This document shows, one piece after another, positions 19,586 through 28,893 of a DNA stretch of 64,000 nt. A program made the position numbers and the translations under genes. The stretch is taken from positions 124,001-188,000 of the forward strand of contig NZ_JAELXT010000003.1 in assembly GCF_016427565.1 (NCBI RefSeq), written 5' to 3'. A model generated the notes under the pieces. It saw only the letters and a list, made by a program, of their open reading frames with translations, ran no database searches and was not told the DNA's origin. Source of the stretch: Microvirga splendida. Lineage in GTDB: Bacteria > Pseudomonadota > Alphaproteobacteria > Rhizobiales > Beijerinckiaceae. Positions within the stretch are counted from its first letter, which is position 1. Every line of letters begins with the position of its first letter.

Positions 19586-19653
19586 GCGCTGGCGTCTTGC
19601 GCTCACGGCGCTTACAGATCCATCTTCATTCCATATCCAGGCAGGCCGAACCC

Positions 19654-20199
19654 ATGGACCAGCGTCTCCTCACCGATCTGAAGACCGCGATCCGCTCGAT
19701 CCCGGACTATCCGAAGCCGGGCATCGTGTTCCGGGATATCACGACCTTGCTGGGCGATGCGCGGGCCTTCCGGCGCTCCGTGGACGAACTCGTCCATCCT
19801 TTCGCGGGCGGGCGCGTCGACAAGGTGGCGGGAATCGAGGCGCGAGGCTTCATTCTCGGCGGCGCCGTTGCGCACCAGCTCTCCGCCGGCTTCGTGCCGA
19901 TCCGCAAGAAGGGCAAGCTGCCCCACGAGACGGTGCGGATCGCCTATTCGCTCGAATACGGCGTCGACGAGATGGAGATCCACACCGATGCCATCGGCCA
20001 GGACGAGCGCGTGATCCTCGTGGACGATCTCATCGCCACCGGCGGCACGGCCGTGGCTGCCTCCCAGCTCCTGCGCCAGATGGGGGCCAACATCGTGGCC
20101 GCCTGCTTCATCATCGACCTGCCCGATCTTGGCGGCGCGCAAAAGCTGCGTGACCTAGGCGTCGAGGTGCGCAGCCTCGTGAGCTTCGAGGGGCATTGA
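19654..20199 (+). CDS. apt: Adenine phosphoribosyltransferase
   Basis: 181 residues, normal for the family. N-terminal [20 protein letters not shown] and the PRPP-binding loop [14 protein letters not shown] are intact, as is the substrate hood [14 protein letters not shown]. It makes AMP from adenine and PRPP. It directly follows mtnP, whose product is adenine, so the pair closes a short salvage loop. Confidence 0.97.
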   Translation: MDQRLLTDLKTAIRSIPDYPKPGIVFRDITTLLGDARAFRRSVDELVHPFAGGRVDKVAGIEARGFILGGAVAHQLSAGFVPIRKKGKLPHETVRIAYSLEYGVDEMEIHTDAIGQDERVILVDDLIATGGTAVAASQLLRQMGANIVAACFIIDLPDLGGAQKLRDLGVEVRSLVSFEGH

Positions 20200-20210
20200 C
20201 CTCCCTGTCA

Positions 20211-20330
20211 TCCCGGAGCCGCGCAGCGGAGTCCGGGATCCATAACGGCTGACGGTGCAGGAGAGGCACAACGCCGCCGCTCATCCTTTCTTGCAACGCC
20301 GTGTTTCTGGATCCCCGCCTGCGCGGGGAT
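20211..20330. repeat. Two dispersed palindromic repeats after apt
   Basis: TCCCGGA-N14-TCCGGGA at 20211-20238 is of the same family as 12868-12893 and 13449-13473. A second hairpin, ATCCCCGC/GCGGGGAT, is at 20311-20330. They fill the space between apt and the converging MaoC gene and could act as terminators, though there is no T-run. Confidence 0.7.
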
Positions 20331-20377
20331 GACACTGGATTATGGCTACGCAGCCTGAGTGAACGTCAGCGAACGCT

Positions 20378-21388
20378 TCAGCCCCGCCGTTCCCAGAACA
20401 CCATTCCGTCGAAGGCAAAAACCTCCTCGCCGTTCTGGTTCGTGCCGGTGTTGTGGTGGAATACCAGGCCCCATTCCGGACGGGACGCGGAGGGGCGCTT
20501 GGCCGTCACCGTGGTGCGGTAGGTGATCGTGTCGCCCGCATAGACGGGCTTGAGCCATTTCAGGTTCGAGAAGCCCGGGGAAGGGCCGAGCCGGGCAGGA
20601 CGTTGGCCATGGGCCAGCGCATAGGCGCGGATCCGCTCGCGATGGCCGACCATTTGCTTCATCCAGACGCTCGCCGTGTGCCAGCCGGAGGCGCAGAGCG
20701 CCCCGAACAGGCTGCTCTTGGCGGCCTCCGCATCCACATGGAAACGCTGCGGGTCGTAACTCTTGGCGAAGCGGACGATCTCGTCGGGCGTGAAGGTGTA
20801 GGAGCCCAGCTCCTCCGTTTCTCCGATCACGAGATCCTCGAAATAGGGGTTGGAGGAGATCGGCGGGATCTCGCGCCGGGGATGATCGCCGGGCAGGGAA
20901 TCCGCGATGTCGGAAAGCACCTGCCGACCTTCGCCTGAAAAGGGCTTGGCGTCGCGGGTAGCGAACATGACCCAGTTGGTCTGGGTGAGAACGGTCTCGT
21001 CCGCCTGGTTCATCATGTCGAAATGGAGCTGCACGAGGCCGAGCGACGGCCTGCTCTTCGAGACGCGGCTCTCCAGAACCTTTACGTGCGAGCGCAGGGT
21101 ATCGCCCGGCCTGACGGGCCGCACCCATTTCACCTCCTCGATGCCCGGCGCGCCCATGGCTGTGGAATCCAGAAGCAGCCCGTCAGCCACAAGGCGCATG
21201 TTGAGGCTGCAGGTATGCCAGCCGGAAGCGATCAGGGTGCCGACGAAGGAGTCCTTGGCCGCGATCTCGTCCACATGGAAGGGCTGGGCATCGTACTCCC
21301 GGGCGAAGGCCAGAATGTCGTCCTTCGACACATGGAGCGGGCCGAGGGTCTGAGCAAAGCCGACCGGCAGGTCTTCGAATGTGCGCAT
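20378..21388 (-). CDS. Double-hotdog MaoC dehydratase-like protein
   Basis: 336 residues made of two MaoC/R-hydratase halves. Each has the catalytic D-x4-H pattern and its follow-on: AREYDAQPFHVDEIAAKDSF ... ASGWHT (about 28-60) and AKSYDPQRFHVDAEAAKSSL ... ASGWHT (about 205-240). Both active sites look intact. It probably hydrates or dehydrates an acyl-CoA, but the substrate is unknown and no acyl-CoA genes lie nearby. Stands alone between the repeats and the RTX protein. Confidence 0.85.
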   Translation of the reverse strand: MRTFEDLPVGFAQTLGPLHVSKDDILAFAREYDAQPFHVDEIAAKDSFVGTLIASGWHTCSLNMRLVADGLLLDSTAMGAPGIEEVKWVRPVRPGDTLRSHVKVLESRVSKSRPSLGLVQLHFDMMNQADETVLTQTNWVMFATRDAKPFSGEGRQVLSDIADSLPGDHPRREIPPISSNPYFEDLVIGETEELGSYTFTPDEIVRFAKSYDPQRFHVDAEAAKSSLFGALCASGWHTASVWMKQMVGHRERIRAYALAHGQRPARLGPSPGFSNLKWLKPVYAGDTITYRTTVTAKRPSASRPEWGLVFHHNTGTNQNGEEVFAFDGMVFWERRG

Positions 21389-21492
21389 GAGCGTTCCCCT
21401 GTCGAAATCTGCCCTAGCACAGCGAGCCTTTCAGGGGGAGGCCTGTCCCTGCAACCCCGGTCCGTGGCGTGTGCGCAGCCCCGAACGGGAAA

Positions 21493-21515
21493 GGGGACGG
21501 GCATCGCCCGTCCCC
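21493..21515 (-). terminator. Hairpin after the RTX sugar dehydrogenase gene
   Basis: GGGGACGGGC and GCCCGTCCCC form a perfect 10-bp stem with a 3-nt loop, about 40 bp past the stop of the minus-strand gene; on that strand the stem is followed by CTTTCCC. A likely terminator. Confidence 0.6.
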
Positions 21516-21553
21516 TCGCGTGATAGTCGAAAGTGCGTCCGAGCCGACGGCGA

Positions 21554-24500
21554 TCAGAGCACGAACCAGCTCTTGCTAAGCTCGATGGAGCCCTTGAGCT
21601 TGATCACGCCTTCGGCCGCCCGGTCGTTGTCGGTGTTCAGGTAGACATAGGTATACTTCTTCGTCTTCTCGAAGCGCACCTCGCCGGCCTTGCTGAAGCT
21701 CTCGTCATCCCCGATGAAGGAGAACTTCTGGTCGCCGCGCTTCTTGGTGTTGGCATCCACCAGCTTCAGGTCAATCCGGTCGCGGTCCCTACCACGGAAG
21801 TCGGTGATATAGTCCGCCTTGCTCTTGGAGGAGGCCGTCTCCCGGTCGTCGAACACGAACACGTCCCGGCCCTTGCCGCCGGTGAACGTGTCCTTGCCTT
21901 TGCCGCCGATCATCCGGTCGTTGCCGTCGCCGCCGCTGAATACGTCGTTCCCGGCACCGCCTACCAGCGAGTCGTTGCCGGCATCGCCGTTCAGACGGTC
22001 GTTGCCCGCAGCGGCATCAATGGTATCGTTGCCGGCTCCGCCGGAGAAGGTGTCTTGGCCGGAGCCGCCCAGCATCAGATCGCCTAGGGCGCTGCCGGTG
22101 GCACTTTCATTCAGAACATCATCGACCGTGATGAACAGGGTCCTGGTGATCGAAGCCCCGGCTCCGTCGATTGCCTTGACCGTGATGCTGTGGCGGGTCG
22201 CCTGCTCATAATCCAGACGGGTGCCATCCTTTACTGTCAGGGCACCGGTGCTTGGATCGATTGCGAAGCGACCTTCGGCATCGTCGACGAGTTCGAAACG
22301 ATGCTGGGCGTCATCCGCATCGGTCACCTTGAACGTTACGATCGGCGTACCGTTCTTGCTATTCTCGGCCACCACTTCGAATTCCGAGGTAATGCCGGTG
22401 GGAGCTTTGTTGAGCAGATTCTCCGCGGTGATCGGGCCATCGCTGAACCGGAAGATCTCCACCTTGAGAACCGTATCGACACCGTCGCCATCGGTGCGCG
22501 AATCTTCCAGCAGGAACGAGCCATCATGATTGCGTGTAACGGTGTAGTCGACACGCCTGCCAGTGAACACGACGGTGTCGCTACCGCCACCGCCGTCGAG
22601 ACGGTTGGCGCCTCTGTTGCCATGAAGCGTATTGCCCAGCTCGTTCCCGGTGAGATCGCTGATTTCACTTTCCTCGTCAGCTTTCAGAATCTCGACATGC
22701 ACGCCGCCGGCGAGGGTGTATGATCCGTCCACAATGATCGTGTCCGTACCCTTACCGGATGCTTCAACAATAACGTCTTCCGCACTGTTGACCCGGTAAG
22801 TATCGCTGCCGTCGCCACCCTCGAGCGTGTCGGCTCCACCGGCACCGTCGAGCGTGTTGGCTGTGTCATTGCCTTTGATATAGTTGTCCCAGTAGTTTCC
22901 TGTGCCCTTGGCAGCCGTGCCGAGCAGGATCAGGTTCTCCAGGTGAAATCTCGGATCCTCAACTCCGCCAGGTTCAAAGCTGAAATCTATCATCGACTCG
23001 ACGGTGTCGATTCCTCCGTCCATGCCTTCGACGATGAGATCGCCTTCATCGTCGACCACATAGGTATCATTGCCGCCAAGGCCTATCATCGTGTCCGCGC
23101 CGCCCCTCCCATCGAGGCGGTTGGAGCCGGCATTGCCGGTCAATGTTTGCGAGAACTCGTTGCCGGTCAGGTCAAGCGCAGACGTAGAGGCTAGGTTGTC
23201 TGCCTGGAGAGCTTCAACGGCTTGACCGGCGTGCAGGACGAAGGATGTGGCCGAAGCGAGAACGCGCACATGATCGATGCCGCTATCGGTCTCTTCGACA
23301 ATGATGTCGTCTATGTCGACATAGTAGACGTCATTGCCGCTGCCGCCTTCGAGCGTATCCGCTCCGGCATCGCCATACAGCCGATCGTCATCGGCCTCGC
23401 CAAAAATATGGTCATCATTGTCGCCGCCATGAATGGTGTCGTTGCCGCCGCCGCCATAGATGGTGTCGTTGCCCTCAGCGCCGTTTAGTATGTCGCCCAA
23501 GTCTGACCCGCCGCCGCCTGCATCGAGGCGGAATACTTCTCCGGTGATGTCCACCACGTAGAGGTTGCCGTTGTTGTCGGTTCCGAAAGAGGCGATCCTC
23601 TCGATCGTCCCGGCACTCGGAACGATCATCGCGGTGATGTCAGTTCGCACCCAGTCGGTGCCGATTTGTTCGAGAGTCCAGATTCGACCGCTGCCGAAGT
23701 CGCCGAAAACGTACTTGCCCTGCAAAGCGGCGATAGGGCCGTTATAGACATATCCACCCGTAACCGATGATCCGATGCCTTCGCTATGAAAATAGGAGTG
23801 GATCGCGTCCGTGTAGCCGTCGTTGGTTCCAGGAGTTGGTCCGTCATCCGGAGCGCCGCCGTTGTCCTGTCGCCCCCAACCATAGTTTGCGCCGGGGACC
23901 ACAAGATTGATCTCTTCCGCGGTGTCTGCGCCAACATCGCCCACAAAGAGCCTGCCATTCTGATCGAAGCTGGCGCGCCATGGGTTGCGGAACCCGATGG
24001 CATAGACCTCTGACGGCTGTGCCAAGTCGGGCGCATTGTCGAAGACGGTCGGATTGTCAGCCGGTATGGCGTAGTTCTTCTTGTCGTCGGCCGGAAAGGC
24101 GTCGGGTCCATTCACATCGAGCCGCAGGATCTTGCCCAGGAGGCTGGTCGGGTCCTGCGCTTTCGCGTTCTGATCGCCGTCGCCGATCGCGGCATAAAGA
24201 TAACCGTCCGTTGGGTGGAAGCCGATCCAGCCCGCGCGATGGTTGCCTGAGAACGGGGTGTACTCCGTTGTCTCCAGAATCAGCTTGTAATTGTTGGGAT
24301 CCAACTCATTCGGATGAGCGGGATCGACAGTGTACTCCCGGATCTGCGACTGATTGTGCCGTGGATCGTCAGTGGTCTCGCCTTTGACTGACAGAAAGAC
24401 GTAAACCTTGCCGTTGTTGGCGAAGTCCGGGTGGAACGTGAAGCCGAGGAGGCCGACCTCACCAGCCGTTGCAACCTGATCCGTTACGTCCAGGAACGGG

Positions 24501-24718
24501 GTATCTGTCCCTGCGATATGGATTGTCCCTTGCTTGCCCACGATGAAGAGGCGGCCTGAGTTGTCCGGGGCGCCCGTGACGAAGAGCGGTTGAGTCAGGC
24601 CTGATGCGATCCGTGTGCCGACGATTTCCGACGCATTGGGATCGTACCCATAGATCGTATCCGCGTCAGATGTGCCGGTACGCGTATCTGCGCCAGAGGT
24701 GCCGTAAATCGTCGCCAT
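21554..24718 (-). CDS. Secreted sugar dehydrogenase (GSDH type) with RTX and cadherin domains
   Basis: 1054 residues. Order: a short RTX-like start (YGTSGADTRTGTSDAD); a PQQ-type glucose/sorbosone dehydrogenase beta-propeller, about 35-400 (SGNHRAGWIGFHPTDGYLYA, TSLLGKILRLDVNG); repeated Ca2+-binding nonapeptides (GGGGNDTIHGG, GGSGNDVYYVD and more) from about 405; a cadherin-like domain, about 770-875; then a second RTX block and a serralysin-type C-terminus (DVFVFDDRET, YITDFRGRDRDRIDL). No signal peptide: RTX proteins are exported by type I systems, using the C-terminus. No transporter genes are in the window. Slightly less GC-rich than its neighbours. Substrate unknown. Confidence 0.88.
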   Translation of the reverse strand: MATIYGTSGADTRTGTSDADTIYGYDPNASEIVGTRIASGLTQPLFVTGAPDNSGRLFIVGKQGTIHIAGTDTPFLDVTDQVATAGEVGLLGFTFHPDFANNGKVYVFLSVKGETTDDPRHNQSQIREYTVDPAHPNELDPNNYKLILETTEYTPFSGNHRAGWIGFHPTDGYLYAAIGDGDQNAKAQDPTSLLGKILRLDVNGPDAFPADDKKNYAIPADNPTVFDNAPDLAQPSEVYAIGFRNPWRASFDQNGRLFVGDVGADTAEEINLVVPGANYGWGRQDNGGAPDDGPTPGTNDGYTDAIHSYFHSEGIGSSVTGGYVYNGPIAALQGKYVFGDFGSGRIWTLEQIGTDWVRTDITAMIVPSAGTIERIASFGTDNNGNLYVVDITGEVFRLDAGGGGSDLGDILNGAEGNDTIYGGGGNDTIHGGDNDDHIFGEADDDRLYGDAGADTLEGGSGNDVYYVDIDDIIVEETDSGIDHVRVLASATSFVLHAGQAVEALQADNLASTSALDLTGNEFSQTLTGNAGSNRLDGRGGADTMIGLGGNDTYVVDDEGDLIVEGMDGGIDTVESMIDFSFEPGGVEDPRFHLENLILLGTAAKGTGNYWDNYIKGNDTANTLDGAGGADTLEGGDGSDTYRVNSAEDVIVEASGKGTDTIIVDGSYTLAGGVHVEILKADEESEISDLTGNELGNTLHGNRGANRLDGGGGSDTVVFTGRRVDYTVTRNHDGSFLLEDSRTDGDGVDTVLKVEIFRFSDGPITAENLLNKAPTGITSEFEVVAENSKNGTPIVTFKVTDADDAQHRFELVDDAEGRFAIDPSTGALTVKDGTRLDYEQATRHSITVKAIDGAGASITRTLFITVDDVLNESATGSALGDLMLGGSGQDTFSGGAGNDTIDAAAGNDRLNGDAGNDSLVGGAGNDVFSGGDGNDRMIGGKGKDTFTGGKGRDVFVFDDRETASSKSKADYITDFRGRDRDRIDLKLVDANTKKRGDQKFSFIGDDESFSKAGEVRFEKTKKYTYVYLNTDNDRAAEGVIKLKGSIELSKSWFVL

Positions 24719-24906
24719 AATCGTTGCCCCAAATTGAGGAAGAGTGCCTTCCCTCCATCTGTTGCCGAGCGGCTTGGCTGGGACAACTCTCTGAACGGGG
24801 AGGGCTCTTGACGAAGGGGTAGGTTTGCTTGGCTCAGGCAGCGAAGAAGTTTAGCGAATACAGCCGATGTTTCCCAAAGCCGTCGCTCTGCGTCAATCAG
24901 CAGCAC

Positions 24907-25575
24907 TTAAGGCGAGAACTGCCCCGCCGCGTTGTGCGCTAAACGGATGGGTTCCGGCAGGCGGTATTTCGGTGAGCAGCGCAAGACGAGTTCGGTGGCG
25001 GTCGGGATGTCGGCAAGGTGGCCGGGGGAAATGAACATGGGGTTCTTGGCTGTGCGGGTGCGCAGCGCCACGCCGATGGTCTCCTTGCGGTCGATGAGCG
25101 GCGCGGCGGAGCCCTTCTCCTCAGCCAGATCCTTGTAGCGTCCGCACAGAAGCGTCTTGCCGCAGCCGACAGTGGGGCGCTGGAGCCACAGGCCCATGTG
25201 GCTGGCGATGCCGATGCGGCGCGGATGCGCGATGCCCATGCCGTCGAAGAGAAACACGTCGGGCACGGTTTTCAGCTTCTCGAAAGCCTCTTCAAGCACC
25301 GGCCCCTCGCGGAAGCTGAGCAGGCCTGGCACATAGGGAAAGGGCGTCGGGCGCTGGGCCAGCACCGTCTCCACCGGCAGGAAGCCCGGATACGTCATCA
25401 CCACGATAGCCGCCTGTGACTGCTCGTTCTTCACGCTCACATCGACGCCGGCCACCAGTTCGATCCGGTCGAGATCGATAGGCCGGTCGGAGATCACCTC
25501 CGACCGCAGTTCCTGCTGCAGCGCGACGGCCTCGGACGGGGAGAGATTCCAGTCGTGTCGATGGTGAAGCTTCAT
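24907..25575 (-). CDS. nfi: Endonuclease V
   Basis: 222 residues from ATG at 25575 (MKLHHRHDWNLSP); a 10-residue longer frame begins at 25605. Family motifs are present: VAGVDVSVK with catalytic Asp, YVPGLLSFREGP, FLFDGMGIAHPRRIGIASHM and a late Lys/Asp region. Endonuclease V cuts near deaminated bases such as inosine and starts alternative repair. Single gene, divergent from the membrane protein at 25786. Confidence 0.95.
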   Translation of the reverse strand: MKLHHRHDWNLSPSEAVALQQELRSEVISDRPIDLDRIELVAGVDVSVKNEQSQAAIVVMTYPGFLPVETVLAQRPTPFPYVPGLLSFREGPVLEEAFEKLKTVPDVFLFDGMGIAHPRRIGIASHMGLWLQRPTVGCGKTLLCGRYKDLAEEKGSAAPLIDRKETIGVALRTRTAKNPMFISPGHLADIPTATELVLRCSPKYRLPEPIRLAHNAAGQFSP

Positions 25576-25785
25576 GGCCCGGCATTGGAGAACACGAAGG
25601 CACAACGCTCAAGGTTCGGGAACGATCCCTCCACGGCGCGCGACAAGGGCTCGGGGCCAAGGTTCTTATGGTCAAGCCTATGACGCCGTTACGGAAAACC
25701 CCTTAGGGACATTGTCTGAATGTTCCCGTGGACAGGATGGGGCTACACCCCGCTCATCGAAAAAATTCTCAACAACGAGGATATC

Positions 25786-26994
25786 ATGTCTCGCGTCACT
25801 GCCACGAACGGCTCCGCGCCGTGTGAGCCAAGAGCAGGAAATCCGGGAGCGCTGAAGCGGGCGGCTGCAGGCTTTACGGCCCTTGGCGCAGGCCTGTGGG
25901 CGCTGCCGGCGGAAGCGCATGTGAAGTGGTTCGCACCCTATATCGTCGATGCCGCTCCGCAGCCGATCTCCGCAACCCTGACCAACATGTGGTTCTGGAC
26001 CGGCATCGGCCTGGTGCTGGCCTTCTTCCTTGCCACGCTCGCGGTCGAGCGCACATTCGTCGGCCGGGGCATCCAGTCGGGGCTCGACCGCATCAGCGCG
26101 CCGCTCTGGAGCCGTTCCGACGATTTCATGCGCGTGTCCATCGGGGCCTTCTTCGTCGCGATCTTCGCGGTCGGGGGCATCTATCTCACCCCCGATCTCA
26201 AGACGGATTCCGAGCTGATCTCATGGGCGCAGCTGCTGATCGCCATGTGCGTGTTCTCGCGCCGGACCATGCCGGTCGCGGCGGCCGGCATCATCACCCT
26301 CTGGGTGGTGGCCCTGCGGGAATACGATCTGTTCCACCTGCTCGACTACCTGGCGCTCGGCGTCGCGGTCGCGGCCTATCTGGTGATGGCCTCCTCCAAC
26401 GACGAGAAGTGGCGCGCCCGCCGGTTCCTGGCCCTGCGCTGGGGCATCGCGATTGCACTCATGTGGTCGTCTCTTGAGAAGTTCGCCTATCCGGACTGGT
26501 TCTATCCGCTCGTGGAGGAGAAGCCCTTCCTGACCTTCGGCATGCCGCGCGACGTGTTCATTCCGATGGCGGGCGTCGCCGAGTTCACCCTGGGCTTCGG
26601 CCTGCTCTGGACCCCGATGGTGCGCCGTCTCTCAGCCGTGGCCCTGCTGGCGATCTTCTTCACCGCGGTCTATCCGTTCGGCCGCATCGACCTCGTCGGC
26701 CATGCCCTCATCATGGCAGCGCTCTTCCTGGTTGCCGCCGATCCGTGCCGCGATGCCAAGGCCATTGCCGTGAAGATGCCGAATACCCTGCCGCGCTTCG
26801 GCAGCCTGGCTTCGGTGCCTGCAGGTCTGGCCGTCGCCCTCGTGGTGCTGGTGAGTGGGTATTGGGGGCTTCACGGTGTCTTCTACGGCGCCGAGTATGA
26901 GGCCGGTCAGCAAATGGAGCTGAGCACCCATTCCCACAGCAAGGAATACCCGCACGGGCCCCAGGCCAAGCCTGAGAACCGCAGCCATCACTGA
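25786..26994 (+). CDS. Multi-helix membrane protein, DoxX-like features, His-rich tail
   Basis: 402 residues. Begins with an Ala-rich segment ending PAEAHVKWF, then about eight hydrophobic helices. The stretch EKFAYPDWFYPLVEE followed by FIPMAGVAEFTLGFGLLW resembles DoxX-type membrane proteins. The C-terminus (THSHSKEYPHGPQ, NRSHH) is rich in histidine and could bind a metal. CGAGG precedes the ATG. A strong hairpin terminator separates it from the haemoglobin gene. Exact role unknown. Confidence 0.75.
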   Translation: MSRVTATNGSAPCEPRAGNPGALKRAAAGFTALGAGLWALPAEAHVKWFAPYIVDAAPQPISATLTNMWFWTGIGLVLAFFLATLAVERTFVGRGIQSGLDRISAPLWSRSDDFMRVSIGAFFVAIFAVGGIYLTPDLKTDSELISWAQLLIAMCVFSRRTMPVAAAGIITLWVVALREYDLFHLLDYLALGVAVAAYLVMASSNDEKWRARRFLALRWGIAIALMWSSLEKFAYPDWFYPLVEEKPFLTFGMPRDVFIPMAGVAEFTLGFGLLWTPMVRRLSAVALLAIFFTAVYPFGRIDLVGHALIMAALFLVAADPCRDAKAIAVKMPNTLPRFGSLASVPAGLAVALVVLVSGYWGLHGVFYGAEYEAGQQMELSTHSHSKEYPHGPQAKPENRSHH

Positions 26995-27002
26995 CCAACC
27001 TC

Positions 27003-27031
27003 AAGCCGGGCCGCTCATAACGGCCCGGCTT
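27003..27031 (+). terminator. Terminator after the His-tailed membrane protein
   Basis: AAGCCGGGCCG and CGGCCCGGCTT: a perfect 11-bp stem with a 7-nt loop, starting 8 bp after the stop at 26994. The T-run is short, but stem strength and position favour termination. Confidence 0.75.
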
Positions 27032-27108
27032 GATCTGTCGCAAGGAATGATCGAACGGGATGGAGGCATGATGCTCCATCCCTTTTCGTTTTGAGGAGAT
27101 CCGCTTTG

Positions 27109-27528
27109 GTGCAGTCAGCCACAGGCCGCAGCATCCCGATCATCAGCCCGGCGGAGGGCGTGACCGAGGAGATGATCCGGCAGCTCGTGGAAACCTTCTA
27201 CGACCGGGTGATCCGCGATCCGGAACTCGGGCCGATCTTCCATAAAGCTCTCTCCGGCCGCTGGAGTCGGCACCTGGCGCTGATGGTGGATTTTTGGTCC
27301 TCGATTGCCCTGCGGACCGGCCGCTACCAGGGCAAGCCGCAGGCGGCCCATATGGGGATGAGCCTCACACCGGAGCTGTTCGGGCGCTGGCTGGCGCTGT
27401 TCGAACAAACGGCGGGTGAGATATTTGAGCCGGATGTGGCGGCCTTCTTCGTGGATCGGGCAGGGCGGATTGCCGAGAGCCTGCAGATCGGCCTCGGGAT
27501 CGGGCCGAAGGCGCTGCGGCTGCCTTGA
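27109..27528 (+). CDS. Group III truncated haemoglobin
   Basis: 139 residues from GTG at 27109, with AGGAG at 27094-27098; the TTG just before (27106) is equally well spaced. Family features: LVETFYDRVIRDPELGPIF at the N-terminus, HLALMVDFWSSIALRTGRYQG and a proximal-His region near HMGMSLTPELFGRWL. Such globins bind haem and O2 or NO; their role is usually in NO or oxygen handling under low oxygen. Confidence 0.9.
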   Translation: MQSATGRSIPIISPAEGVTEEMIRQLVETFYDRVIRDPELGPIFHKALSGRWSRHLALMVDFWSSIALRTGRYQGKPQAAHMGMSLTPELFGRWLALFEQTAGEIFEPDVAAFFVDRAGRIAESLQIGLGIGPKALRLP

Positions 27529-27535
27529 GGGGAAA

Positions 27536-27688
27536 CTAGCGCTCCCACCACTCGAGCTTGTCGTCACCGGTCTTCGGCAGGAGGGACGAGATGCCGATCA
27601 TGACGAAGCCGCAGGCCACGAGCACGCCGATGAAGAACTCGGCGCTGCCGAAACCGGGGGAAGCGAAATTCTCAAAAAAAGCCTGCAT
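27536..27688 (-). CDS. 50-residue single-helix membrane peptide
   Basis: Small gene starting MQAFFENFASPGFGS and ending LEWWER. A hydrophobic stretch (about 18-36, FFIGVLVACGFVMIGISSL) spans the membrane, followed by a charged tail with KTGDDKLE. GGAGG lies 10 nt before the ATG. Its stop faces that of the haemoglobin gene across 7 bp. Looks like a real small membrane protein; no family recognised. Confidence 0.7.
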   Translation of the reverse strand: MQAFFENFASPGFGSAEFFIGVLVACGFVMIGISSLLPKTGDDKLEWWER

Positions 27689-27727
27689 GGGATGGGAACC
27701 TCCATAGAGGCTTTGTCGCAGAACGGC

Positions 27728-27757
27728 CCTGAACGGACGAAAAAGCGCCCGTTCAGG
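27728..27757 (-). terminator. Hairpin after ychF
   Basis: CCTGAACGG and CCGTTCAGG form a perfect 9-bp stem with a 12-nt A-rich loop, 12 bp past the ychF stop and ahead of the small membrane peptide gene. Lacks a strong T-run, so only probable. Confidence 0.45.
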
Positions 27758-27769
27758 ATTCCGACAGAT

Positions 27770-28867
27770 TTAGGTGTTGAAGCGGAAGTGCATCACGTCG
27801 CCGTCCTGCACGGTGTATTCCTTGCCCTCCAGCCGCAGCTTGCCCGCATCGCGCGCACCGGCCTCGCCTTTCAGGGAGGTGTAGTCGGCATAGGCGATGG
27901 TCTCGGCCCGGATGAAGCCCTTCTCGAAATCCGTGTGGATCACGCCGGCGGCCCCGGGAGCCTTGGTCCCCCTGGTGATGGTCCAGGCGCGGGCTTCCTT
28001 GGGGCCGACGGTGAAGTAGGTGATGAGGCCGAGCAGCTCATAGCCCGCGCGGATCACGCGGTTGAGGCCGGGCTCCTCGAGGCCCACGGCTTCGAGATAG
28101 TCCGTCTGCTCGTCGGGCGGCAGAACGGCGATCTCGCTCTCGATCTTGGCCGAGACGACCACGGCCTTGGCGCCTTCTTCCTTGGCGCGCTCGAAGACCT
28201 TGGTTGAGAAGGCGTTGCCCTGGTCAGCGGAGGCCTCCTCCACGTTGCAGACGTAGAGAACGGGCTTGGAGGAGAGCAGGCCCAGCATCTGGAACAGGCG
28301 CTCTTCTTCGGCCTTGCGCTCCACCAGGCGGGCGGGCTTGCCCTCGCGCAGAAGAGGCAGGGTCCGGTTGACGAGGTCGAGGGTTTCCTTGGCCTCCTTG
28401 TCGTTGCCCTTGGCTTTCTTCTCGAGAGCGGTGACGCGCTTCTCGAGGCTGTCGAGGTCGGCGAGCATCAGCTCGGTCTCGATGGTCTCGATATCGGCGA
28501 CGGGGTCGATCTTGCCTTCGACATGGGTGATGTCCGTGTCCTCGAAGCAGCGCACCACGTGGGCGATGGCGTCGACCTCACGGATGTTGGCGAGGAACTG
28601 GTTGCCGAGACCCTCGCCGCGGGAGGCGCCGCGCACGAGGCCGGCGATGTCCACGAAGGTGAGGCGGGTCGGGATGATCTGCGCCGAGCCGGCGATGCCC
28701 GCGAGCTGGTCGAGCCGGTCGTCCGGCACCGCCACGTCGCCCACGTTCGGCTCGATGGTGCAGAACGGGTAGTTGGCGGCCTGCGCCGCAGCCGTCTGCG
28801 TCAAGGCGTTGAAGAGGGTGGACTTGCCCACGTTCGGCAGGCCGACGATGCCCATTTTGAAGCCCAT
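27770..28867 (-). CDS. ychF: Redox-regulated ATPase YchF
   Basis: 365 residues, the family length. Walker [16 protein letters not shown], switch region [17 protein letters not shown] and the C-terminal TGS domain ending VMHFRFNT. In the nucleotide-specificity position it has NVEE rather than NKxD, as expected for YchF, which hydrolyses ATP and binds ribosomes. Last gene of the minus-strand prs-rplY-pth-ychF set; 26 bp after pth. Confidence 0.97.
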   Translation of the reverse strand: MGFKMGIVGLPNVGKSTLFNALTQTAAAQAANYPFCTIEPNVGDVAVPDDRLDQLAGIAGSAQIIPTRLTFVDIAGLVRGASRGEGLGNQFLANIREVDAIAHVVRCFEDTDITHVEGKIDPVADIETIETELMLADLDSLEKRVTALEKKAKGNDKEAKETLDLVNRTLPLLREGKPARLVERKAEEERLFQMLGLLSSKPVLYVCNVEEASADQGNAFSTKVFERAKEEGAKAVVVSAKIESEIAVLPPDEQTDYLEAVGLEEPGLNRVIRAGYELLGLITYFTVGPKEARAWTITRGTKAPGAAGVIHTDFEKGFIRAETIAYADYTSLKGEAGARDAGKLRLEGKEYTVQDGDVMHFRFNT

Positions 28868-28893
28868 GGCCTCACTCCTTTGATGGCCGGCCC

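Noticed and set aside
21850..22080. Short tandem-like DNA repeats, at first sight CRISPR-like
   Set aside because: They encode RTX Ca2+-binding nonapeptides in frame; spacing of about 27 bp and the protein context explain them.
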